6,342 nucleotides of DNA from Bacteroidales bacterium (lineage in GTDB: Bacteria; Bacteroidota; Bacteroidia; Bacteroidales; JAFGXI01): contig JALSQC010000417.1 in NCBI GenBank assembly GCA_026985625.1, positions 1-6,342 on the forward strand, written 5' to 3'. Both the position numbers and the translations under genes were made by a program. Of this stretch, positions 1 through 6,114 are shown piece after piece. The notes beneath the pieces are model-generated. The model saw only the letters and a program-made list of their open reading frames with translations. It did no database searches and had not been told where the DNA came from. Position 1 is the first letter of the stretch. Each line of letters begins with the position of its first letter.

Positions 1-1
1 A

Positions 2-631
2 TCACCTGTAATTACAGGAAATCTAAATTTTTGTGCAGGTAACTCAACAACATTAGATGCAGGCAGCGGATATACATCATACACTTGGTCAACTACAGCA
101 ACATCTCAAACAATTAATGTTAATACGGCGGGAACATATTCGGTTACTGTTACCGACGCAGGAGGTTGCTCAGGAGATACAAGCGTAACTGTTACCGAAT
201 CGGCACCACCAACTGTTAACATTACAGGAAACACCTTAATATGTTCAGGAACTCCTACTAACTTAGATGCAGGTAGCGGATACGCCTCTTACTCTTGGTC
301 CGAAGGAACAACTACACAAATAGCAACAGTAAATTCAGGAGGAACATATTCGGTTACAATAATCGACAATAACGGCTGTACGGCAAGTTCAAGTATAACA
401 GTAACCGAAGACAGTATTCAAACACCTACAATATCAGGACCAACTGCTATATGTGAAGGTAATCAAGCCACTTTAGATGCAGGTAGCGGATACAATACAT
501 ATCTATGGAGCAATGGCGATAATACCCAGTCTATAACTGTTACTGCCGCAGGAACATATTCGATTACAGTTAGCAACTCGTCAGGTTGCACAGCTAACAC
601 AAGTATAACTTTAAATATTAGCCCTGCAATA
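2..631 (+). repeat. Three tandem 210-nt (70-aa) repeat units
   Basis: Two anchors recur at exact 210-nt spacing. The string ttagatgcagg(c/t)agcggata starts at 53, 263 and 473, and ggaacatattcg(g/a)tta starts at 131 (unit 1), 341 (unit 2) and 551 (unit 3). Each unit encodes one Ig-like domain with a cysteine near residue 11 and a second 45 residues later. Similarity is high at both anchors and lower between them, so the units are recognisable duplicates but not identical. The array may continue to the left of the window. Confidence 0.9.
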
Positions 632-2122
632 AATTTAACAACATCATCAACAGGCACCAGTTGTTTTGGTTATAACGACGGAACAGCAAATGTAGTAGCA
701 AGTGGAGGAACATCGCCATTTACATTTCTATGGTCAACAGGCGACACAACACAAAGCATTACAAATGTATATGCAAGTTATTATCAAATAACCGTTACCG
801 ATGCTGCAGGTTGTTCCGAATCTACATCGGTTTTAGTTAATCAACCAAATAAAGTTGTTGTAGGAGCAAATACAAGCCAAACTATTTGTATTGGAGATAC
901 TGCACATATTACAGCAGCTGCAACCGGAGGAACATCGCCATATACATATTTTTGGAATACAGGACAATCTAACAACCAAATATCTGTAAATCCAACACAA
1001 ACAACCGATTACTATGTATATGCTGTTGACATTAACGGTTGTAAAAGCGATTCTATTGCAGTAAATGTATCAGTTTATCCACCACTTAGTTTAGATATTT
1101 ATCCTAACGATTATTATGTATGTAAAGGCGATGCTTTTACTATATTTGCCGATGCTTCGGGAGGAAATGGAAATTACACTTATACTCTTGAAAATGGAAC
1201 TGTTATTACTCCTCCTTATATATATTATACTACACAAACAGTTAAGGAATCTGTACAAGTTACTTTAACCGATAATTGCGGCACACCATCTGTTTTCGAT
1301 ACTTTATCGGTTTACATTTTACCACTACCCGAGTTTACATTCCAACCAGACATAACAACAGGTTGCCAACCTTTAACTGTTAATTTTACATCGTATGCAA
1401 ATAATTCGTCTTACGATTATTATTGGGACTTTGGCGATATAAACAGTAACGATAATAACTCAATGGATATCAACCCATCGCATATCTACGAGGACGAAGG
1501 AACATACTCTGTTACATTAACAGCAAAAACCGATTCGGGTTGCACAAACTCTTTAACTGTACCTGATTTAATTACAGTTTATAAAAAACCAATATCTAAA
1601 TTTACATCAGATAAAGATATTGCTAGTGTTGTTAACCCTCAAATAAATTATTATAATTTATCGTCATATGCCTCTACATATCACTGGATGTTCGGCGATG
1701 GAGATTCTTCAATAATATTCTCGCCAAGTCATATGTATCCAATGAATCCTAATGTTTGGTATGATGTAACTCTTATTGTAAAAACAGAACATAATTGTGT
1801 TGATACATCTTACGATAAAATTTTTATTAGAGACGAATATACATTCTATGCTCCTACTGCATTTACTCCCGATGGCGATGGCATTAACGACTATTGGTTT
1901 GTTGTTGGACATGGAATATCTAACAAAAACTTTAAACTTTTTGTTTTTGATAGATGGGGCGAGATAATTTGGCAAACAACAAATCAATACGATAAATGGG
2001 ACGGAACAGTAAAATCTAAAAATAAAATAGCTCCTACCGGAGAATATACTTGGAAAGTTCATTATTTAGATAATGATGATCTGGAACATTCTAAAGCTGG
2101 AAGTTTTATGCTAATACGATAA
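2..2122 (+). CDS. Repeat-rich T9SS surface protein (adhesin-like), 5'-truncated
   Basis: The frame is open from the left edge to TAA at 2120-2122, giving 706 C-terminal residues; the real start and signal peptide lie outside the window. Domains in order (residues counted from nt 2): three 70-residue Ig-like repeats at 1-210, each with a TLDAGSGY-like strand, a GTYSVTVT-like strand and a late GC; a SprB-repeat-like domain at about 211-282 (GGTSPFTFLWSTG, YQITVTDAAGC); two more divergent Ig-like domains at about 283-440; two PKD-type domains at about 441-612 (WDFGD at 475-479, WMFGDGD at 562-568); and a gliding-type C-terminal domain from about 613. Such proteins are normally exported across the outer membrane by type IX secretion and act in adhesion or gliding; that role is inferred from family, and no enzymatic domain is visible. 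The ATG at 1463 is internal to a PKD domain and is not the start. GC content looks higher than in the genes to the right. Surface localisation is likely, the ligand is unknown. Confidence 0.92.
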   Translation, partial: SPVITGNLNFCAGNSTTLDAGSGYTSYTWSTTATSQTINVNTAGTYSVTVTDAGGCSGDTSVTVTESAPPTVNITGNTLICSGTPTNLDAGSGYASYSWSEGTTTQIATVNSGGTYSVTIIDNNGCTASSSITVTEDSIQTPTISGPTAICEGNQATLDAGSGYNTYLWSNGDNTQSITVTAAGTYSITVSNSSGCTANTSITLNISPAINLTTSSTGTSCFGYNDGTANVVASGGTSPFTFLWSTGDTTQSITNVYASYYQITVTDAAGCSESTSVLVNQPNKVVVGANTSQTICIGDTAHITAAATGGTSPYTYFWNTGQSNNQISVNPTQTTDYYVYAVDINGCKSDSIAVNVSVYPPLSLDIYPNDYYVCKGDAFTIFADASGGNGNYTYTLENGTVITPPYIYYTTQTVKESVQVTLTDNCGTPSVFDTLSVYILPLPEFTFQPDITTGCQPLTVNFTSYANNSSYDYYWDFGDINSNDNNSMDINPSHIYEDEGTYSVTLTAKTDSGCTNSLTVPDLITVYKKPISKFTSDKDIASVVNPQINYYNLSSYASTYHWMFGDGDSSIIFSPSHMYPMNPNVWYDVTLIVKTEHNCVDTSYDKIFIRDEYTFYAPTAFTPDGDGINDYWFVVGHGISNKNFKLFVFDRWGEIIWQTTNQYDKWDGTVKSKNKIAPTGEYTWKVHYLDNDDLEHSKAGSFMLIR
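632..847 (+). other. SprB-repeat-like domain within the surface protein
   Basis: Residues about 211-282 of the open frame fit the SprB repeat pattern known from Flavobacterium gliding adhesins: an early Cys (221), an N-D-G-T turn, SGGTSPFTFLWSTG, then a YQITVTDAAGC strand ending in Cys271. Its first Cys is again 70 residues after that of the preceding unit, so it continues the array, but the distance between its two cysteines is 50 instead of 45. The family assignment is by eye. Confidence 0.7.
1838..2119 (+). other. Type B gliding-type C-terminal sorting domain (T9SS)
   Basis: The last 94 residues match the gliding motility-associated C-terminal domain (CHU_C type). The visible signature is an aromatic-rich lead YTFYAPTAF, then FTPDGDGINDYW (residues 621-632), a strand ending FDRWGEIIW, KWDGT (665-669), PTGEYTW, and the final GSFMLIR. 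In this family the domain is the address for export through the type IX machinery, and type B domains usually depend on a PorP/SprF-like partner; no such partner is in the window. The domain has no cysteine, unlike the repeats before it. Confidence 0.92.
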
Positions 2123-2123
2123 A

Positions 2124-2155
2124 AAATAAACACCAAAATATTTTGGTGTTTATTT
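2124..2155. terminator. Bidirectional intrinsic terminator between convergent genes
   Basis: Bases 2124-2155 form a perfect palindrome with 16-nt arms; the core is caccaaaatattttggtg flanked by A/T-rich arms (aaataaa on the left, tttattt on the right). It starts just after the adhesin stop (2122) and contains the stop codon of the opposing lipoprotein gene (2150-2152). Folded RNA would give an A-tract, a stem and a U-rich tail in either direction, as expected of a shared rho-independent terminator. The G+C part of the stem is short (4 GC pairs), so efficiency is uncertain. Confidence 0.8.
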
Positions 2156-2899
2156 ACCTTTTATTAAATCTCCTGATGAATATTTAACACTTTTTGTTAT
2201 ATTTAACGGAGCACCGTAATAATAAATATTTCCTGACTCATACAATTTTACAAACAAATTATTATCCGAGAAAACCTCAATATCACCTGTTGTTTTACTT
2301 GTTACATCGCAATAAGAACTTTGCAAATCTTTTGCATGAACATAACCGTTACCATGAAAATACAAAAACTGATTTTGTGTTATTCCCGAAAAATAAAAAT
2401 CGCCTGTTCCCGAATGAACCGTAAACCTAAAATTAATACAATGTAGCTTTAAATTTATTGTTCCTATATCGCCCCAATCAATTATCTCAAAATCATCGGC
2501 AAAAACAGTATCTTTTGATATTATATCGCACTGTTTATTTATTAATAAATAATTAATATTTTTATAATAAACATAAATTTCTTTTTTAACATTATACGAA
2601 CGCAACCACCTACATTTATTATTATCTTTTAAAATAAGTATAGAATCCGATATATCGGCTTTAATATTATTAATTAAATTTTTTCCACTTACAATTTCTA
2701 TTCTATTTAATGTGTCTGATTTCAAAAAAACTTTAAAATTTCCATCTAACTCAATACTATTAAAATCTTGTAGATTAATCTCTTTTGACACTTCTTTGCC
2801 ATTACTTTTAAAACATTTTCTATCATCATATCTTTTATTACACGATAAAAAAATAAGTACAAAAAAAATAATATTAAAAAACAACTTAGTCATAAACAT
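2150..2899 (-). CDS. Lipoprotein with degenerate head-GIN (DUF2807)-like beta-helix
   Basis: A 249-residue protein. Residues 5-19 are a positively charged then hydrophobic signal peptide ending in a lipobox FLSC, with Cys20 as the predicted lipidated residue, so it should be anchored in a membrane, probably the outer one, facing the periplasm or the surface. The mature part is beta-rich. It has an opening segment (INLQDFNSIELDGNFKVFL, 41-59) typical of DUF2807 proteins, where an F-x-x-I-x-x-x-G strand leads into short turns, and later strands spaced by G-rich turns: SGTGDFYFSG (163-172), KTTGDIEVF (202-210), ESGNIYYYG (221-229) and SSGDLIKGK (241-249). The function of this family is not established. 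The match is by pattern and some strands are poor. Extra cysteines (29, 96, 124, 154, 197) are unusual for a lipoprotein this size. MFMTK offers two Met starts; either keeps the lipobox. The gene is monocistronic, convergent to the adhesin and divergent from mltG. Confidence 0.82.
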   Translation of the reverse strand: MFMTKLFFNIIFFVLIFLSCNKRYDDRKCFKSNGKEVSKEINLQDFNSIELDGNFKVFLKSDTLNRIEIVSGKNLINNIKADISDSILILKDNNKCRWLRSYNVKKEIYVYYKNINYLLINKQCDIISKDTVFADDFEIIDWGDIGTINLKLHCINFRFTVHSGTGDFYFSGITQNQFLYFHGNGYVHAKDLQSSYCDVTSKTTGDIEVFSDNNLFVKLYESGNIYYYGAPLNITKSVKYSSGDLIKGK

Positions 2900-3027
2900 A
2901 ACACATTAATTATCTTCCATGCAAAAAAAAATATTTTTTTTTATCAACAACTGTTAAAATATAATCAAAACAAATAAACATTTTTTATAAAATTAATATT
3001 ATTTTAGTTAATTAAATAATTTTTAAC
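2900..3027. promoter_or_regulatory. Divergent intergenic region, probably both promoters
   Basis: This 128-bp spacer separates the lipoprotein start (-) from the mltG start (+), so it should hold promoters for both directions. It is almost entirely A/T. A TATAAT hexamer sits at 2960-2965, but no good -35 accompanies it, and I could not find a clean Bacteroidota-type TAnnTTTG (-7) plus TTTG (-33) pair on either strand. The promoter assignment therefore rests on gene orientation alone. Confidence 0.45.
2923..2942. repeat. Perfect A9-TA-T9 palindrome
   Basis: Nine A, then TA, then nine T make a perfect 20-bp self-complementary block in the divergent spacer, 24 bp upstream of the lipoprotein start. 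It contains no G or C, so an RNA stem would be weak. It could act as an intrinsically curved A-tract, an UP-element-like site or a nucleoid-protein site, or it could be chance in AT-rich DNA. Confidence 0.6.
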
Positions 3028-4074
3028 GTGGCAAAAAAAAATAAAATTATAAAAATTATATTATTGGCAATATTAATATTGTTAACAATAGGAGCATATA
3101 AATTTTACGATTATTATAAAATTATTTACAAACCAAATGTAAAACTTAGTTCTCCCAATAAATATTTTTATATATACTCAAATTATAATTTTAACGATGT
3201 AAAAAATAATTTAGTAAAAAATCACATAATAATAAATGAAAACTCATTTGATTGGGTTGCAGAAAAAAAACACTATAAAAAAAATATAAAACCCGGTAGA
3301 TATCTTATCAAAAATAATATAAGTAACAACGAGCTTATTAATTTATTACGCTCTGGAGAACAAAGCCCTGTTAAAGTAACCTTTAATAATGTACGAACAA
3401 TAGAACAACTATCAGGAAAAGTTTCAAAATATTTAGAATGTGACTCTACACAAATTATCGATTTACTAAAAGACCCTAAAACAATTAAAAAATACGGATT
3501 TAACAAATATACCATAATAAGTATGTTTATACCAAATACATACGAATTTTACTGGAACACATCTGCCAACAATTTTTTAAAACGTATGGCTAAAGAATAT
3601 AAACACTTTTGGAATAATAAACGTAAACAAAAAGCCTTAAACATAGGTTTTACTCAAAGTCAAGTGTCCACACTTGCATCTATAGTAGAACAAGAAACAC
3701 ATAAAAACGACGAAAAACCAATAATTGCAGGAGTATATATAAACCGATTACATAAAGGTATTCCTTTACAAGCCGACCCTACTGTTATTTACGCTGCAAA
3801 AGATTTCTCGATTAAACGGGTATTAAAAAAACATTTACAAATAAAATCACCATATAATACATACTTAAATAAAGGACTTCCCCCCGGACCTATCTGTATT
3901 CCTTCAATATCGTCAATAGATGCCGTATTAAATTACAAAAAACACAACTACATATTTTTTTGTGCAAAAGAAGATTTTTCGGGATATCATAACTTTGCAC
4001 GAACACTTGCAGAACATAATATAAATGCTCGAAAGTATCAACAAAGATTAAAAGAATTAAAAATTTATAAATAA
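3028..4074 (+). CDS. mltG: Endolytic peptidoglycan transglycosylase MltG (YceG-like)
   Basis: A 348-residue inner-membrane enzyme that cleaves nascent glycan strands inside the chain and is thought to set strand length during peptidoglycan synthesis. Residues 1-7 are basic, 8-24 are one transmembrane helix, about 45-110 form the LysM-like part, and about 115-345 are the YceG domain. The hallmark is ASIVEQET (217-224), where Glu221 aligns with the catalytic Glu of E. coli MltG; then INRL (238-241), PLQADPTVIYA (247-257), SPYNTYLNKGLPPGPI (274-289) and HNFARTLAEHN (321-331). Length is normal for the family. The start is GTG at 3028: an in-frame TAA lies at 3013-3015 and the next Met is residue 166. 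No clear Shine-Dalgarno is present. It heads a rightward group, with the phosphomutase gene following after 7 nt. Confidence 0.95.
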   Translation: MAKKNKIIKIILLAILILLTIGAYKFYDYYKIIYKPNVKLSSPNKYFYIYSNYNFNDVKNNLVKNHIIINENSFDWVAEKKHYKKNIKPGRYLIKNNISNNELINLLRSGEQSPVKVTFNNVRTIEQLSGKVSKYLECDSTQIIDLLKDPKTIKKYGFNKYTIISMFIPNTYEFYWNTSANNFLKRMAKEYKHFWNNKRKQKALNIGFTQSQVSTLASIVEQETHKNDEKPIIAGVYINRLHKGIPLQADPTVIYAAKDFSIKRVLKKHLQIKSPYNTYLNKGLPPGPICIPSISSIDAVLNYKKHNYIFFCAKEDFSGYHNFARTLAEHNINARKYQQRLKELKIYK

Positions 4075-4081
4075 AAATATT

Positions 4082-5488
4082 ATGGTAAAAATTAAATTTG
4101 GAACCGATGGCTGGAGAGCCGTCATAGCTAAAGAATTTACAGTAGATAACGTAGCTAGAGTAGCATTAGCAACAGCAAAATGGTTAAATCTAAATTACAA
4201 AAATCCTAAAGTAATAATTGGATACGACTTTAGATTTGCAGGAAAACTATTTGCCGAGACTACCGCTAAAATATTAGCAAATAACGGAATAACAGTTTAT
4301 TTATCAGATAAAAAAGTATCAACACCTGCTGTTTCGTTAGCAATAAAAAAACTTAAAGCAAACCTTGGTGTTGTTATTACCGCAAGCCATAACCCTCCTG
4401 ATTATAACGGATACAAACTAAAAGGAATACACGGAGGACCTCTTTTAGAAAAAGATATAAAAAATGTAGAAGCACTTATCCCCGAAGAAAACGAGATTAT
4501 TATAGACGATTTAGACTTAAATAATTTTATATCAAAAAAACAAATAATTATGTCAGATATAGAGGACATATACGTAAAACACGTTTTAAATAACTTTGAT
4601 ATAGAAAAATTTAAAAAATCAAAATTCAATTTTGCTTTTGATGCAATGTATGGAGCCGGACAAAATATAATGAAAAAAATTTTACCGGATATAGATATGT
4701 TACATTGCGACGACAACCCAACATTTAAAGGTATTCCTCCCGAACCATTACACCGTAACTTACAAGAATTTTCCAACTACATTAAAAACTCAAATAAAAT
4801 ATCATGCGGACTTGCTGTCGACGGCGATGCTGACCGTATTGCTCTATACGACAGTAAAGGAAATTATATAGATTCCCATCACATAATATTAATTCTAATA
4901 CATTACTTACACAAATACAAATCACTAAAAGGCAAAGTTGTTACAGGATTTTCATCAACAGTTAAGGTTGAAAAACTTTGCAAACATTATAACATTCAAG
5001 TGCAACGCGTACATATAGGATTTAAAGATATTTGCAGCGTTATGATAAAAGAAGAAGTCCTTGTTGGAGGCGAAGAATCAGGCGGAATAGCAATATCGTC
5101 TCATATACCCGAACGCGATGGAATATGGATGGGATTAACAATATGGCAATTTATGATTGAAACCGGTAAAACTATCGAAGAAATTATTAACGAAATTTAT
5201 GACATTACCGGACCATTTGCATTCGAACGTTCCGACCTGCATATAGAAGAAAATATAAAACAACAAATAATTAAAAATTGTAAAGAAAATAAATACAAAA
5301 ACTTTGGAAATTATAAAGTAAAAAAAATAGACGATTTCGACGGATTTAAATATTTCTTTAACGATAACGAATGGGTCATGATTAGACCCTCAGGAACAGA
5401 ACCTGTGCTTAGAACTTATGCCGAATCTAAAACAAAAAAACAAGCTTTGGATATTTTAGAAAAATGTAAATCTACAATATTAAATTAA
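4082..5488 (+). CDS. Phosphoglucomutase/phosphomannomutase-family alpha-D-phosphohexomutase
   Basis: A 468-residue cytoplasmic enzyme, complete, of the four-domain alpha-D-phosphohexomutase superfamily, which interconverts hexose 6-phosphates and 1-phosphates through a phosphoserine. All signature loops are present: GTDGWR (7-12) near the N-terminus, the catalytic serine loop TASHNPPDYNGYK (100-112, Ser102), the metal loop DGDADR (247-252), the sugar-recognition loop GEESGG (330-335) and the phosphate-binding loop RPSGTEP (435-441). The GEESGG loop is typical of enzymes that accept glucose and/or mannose phosphates; GlmM-type glucosamine mutases usually begin GTDGIRG and differ around these loops, so GlmM is less likely, but the exact substrate cannot be read from the sequence. 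The ATG lies 7 nt after the mltG stop with no terminator between them, so the two are almost surely co-transcribed. The product would feed sugar-1-phosphates into nucleotide sugars for envelope glycans (inference). Confidence 0.93.
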   Translation: MVKIKFGTDGWRAVIAKEFTVDNVARVALATAKWLNLNYKNPKVIIGYDFRFAGKLFAETTAKILANNGITVYLSDKKVSTPAVSLAIKKLKANLGVVITASHNPPDYNGYKLKGIHGGPLLEKDIKNVEALIPEENEIIIDDLDLNNFISKKQIIMSDIEDIYVKHVLNNFDIEKFKKSKFNFAFDAMYGAGQNIMKKILPDIDMLHCDDNPTFKGIPPEPLHRNLQEFSNYIKNSNKISCGLAVDGDADRIALYDSKGNYIDSHHIILILIHYLHKYKSLKGKVVTGFSSTVKVEKLCKHYNIQVQRVHIGFKDICSVMIKEEVLVGGEESGGIAISSHIPERDGIWMGLTIWQFMIETGKTIEEIINEIYDITGPFAFERSDLHIEENIKQQIIKNCKENKYKNFGNYKVKKIDDFDGFKYFFNDNEWVMIRPSGTEPVLRTYAESKTKKQALDILEKCKSTILN

Positions 5489-5538
5489 TAACATAAATTG
5501 GCAACCATATAATAAAAAAATCGTCATATAAGCAAACA

Positions 5539-6114
5539 ATGAATCTATCTAATAAAGAAAATGTAGATAAACTTGTTAAAGACTGTATAAAAGGTAAACA
5601 AAAAAGCCAAAAAATGTTATACGAAACATTCTATGGCAAAATGTTAGCTGTATGCATGCGATATGCAAACGATACAAACGAAGCTCAAGATATTCTACAC
5701 GATGGATTTATTAAAGTTTTTTTAAATTTAAAAAAATTTAAAAACAAAGGTTCTTTAGAAGGTTGGATTAGACGTATAATTATTAATAATGCTATTGACT
5801 ATATACGAAATAAAAAAATATTTTTTGTTGACGAAACCGAATATAATATTTCAGAAACAGTTCAAGACGAAGAATATTTGCAAAATATCGAATTTACAAA
5901 AGTCAAAGCCGAAATAATAATAAAACTAATACAAAAATTAACACCGGCTTACAAAACTGTTTTTAATATGTACGTTATAGATGAATATACTCATAAAGAA
6001 ATTGCCGAAAAATTAAATATTAGCATAGGAACGTCAAAATCCAACTATTTTAAAGCCAAACAAAAAATAAAAGAATTTTATTTAAACTATATAAAAAATA
6101 ATAACATTGAATAA
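5539..6114 (+). CDS. ECF (RpoE-like) RNA polymerase sigma factor
   Basis: A 191-residue sigma-70 family protein of group 4 (ECF) size, with only regions 2 and 4. Region 2 spans about 26-92: AQDILHDGFIKVFLNL (49-64) is region 2.2, which binds the core polymerase clamp, and GSLEGWIRRIIINNAIDYIR (71-90) covers 2.3-2.4, which melts and reads the -10 element. A variable acidic linker follows (about 95-125). Region 4 spans about 131-182, with a helix-turn-helix in THKEIAEKLNISIGTSKSNYFKAKQKIKE (151-179) that reads the -35. It begins 50 nt after the phosphomutase, with A-rich DNA before the ATG. A TATAAT at 5508-5513 could be its own promoter but has no convincing partner hexamer, so read-through from the mltG operon is equally possible. 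Its 3' end overlaps the next gene by 8 nt, implying coupled expression. Target genes cannot be inferred. Confidence 0.94.
   Translation: MNLSNKENVDKLVKDCIKGKQKSQKMLYETFYGKMLAVCMRYANDTNEAQDILHDGFIKVFLNLKKFKNKGSLEGWIRRIIINNAIDYIRNKKIFFVDETEYNISETVQDEEYLQNIEFTKVKAEIIIKLIQKLTPAYKTVFNMYVIDEYTHKEIAEKLNISIGTSKSNYFKAKQKIKEFYLNYIKNNNIE

Noticed and set aside
463..657. Minus-strand open frame opposite the repeat array
   Set aside because: It lies antisense to a well-supported repeat domain, has no recognisable domain, and its openness follows from the codon bias of the repeat.
1709..2062. Minus-strand frame opposite the PKD and sorting domains
   Set aside because: It is fully antisense to the strongly conserved C-terminal domain and its Cys/Phe/Ile-rich product resembles no family.
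1463..2122. Separate 219-residue gene starting at ATG 1463
   Set aside because: The frame is open all the way to the left edge, and this ATG sits inside a PKD domain between WDFGD and the HIYEDEGTYSV strand, so it is an internal Met of the larger protein.
2712..2909. Plus-strand short frame opposite the lipoprotein signal peptide
   Set aside because: It is antisense to a gene with a good lipobox and a sensible terminator, and has no domain signal.
4402..4776. Minus-strand frame opposite the phosphomutase
   Set aside because: It is antisense to the catalytic-serine region of a complete enzyme; its Ser/Phe/Ile-rich translation is a typical shadow of AT-rich coding DNA.
5508..5513. TATAAT as a promoter of the sigma factor
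   Set aside because: No -35 at a workable distance, and Bacteroidota use a different -7 consensus; in DNA this AT-rich the hexamer is expected by chance.
5506..5531. Direct repeat catataa (5506-5512 and 5525-5531) as a binding site before the sigma gene
   Set aside because: Seven A/T-rich bases repeated once in a 50-nt AT-rich gap is not enough to claim an operator.
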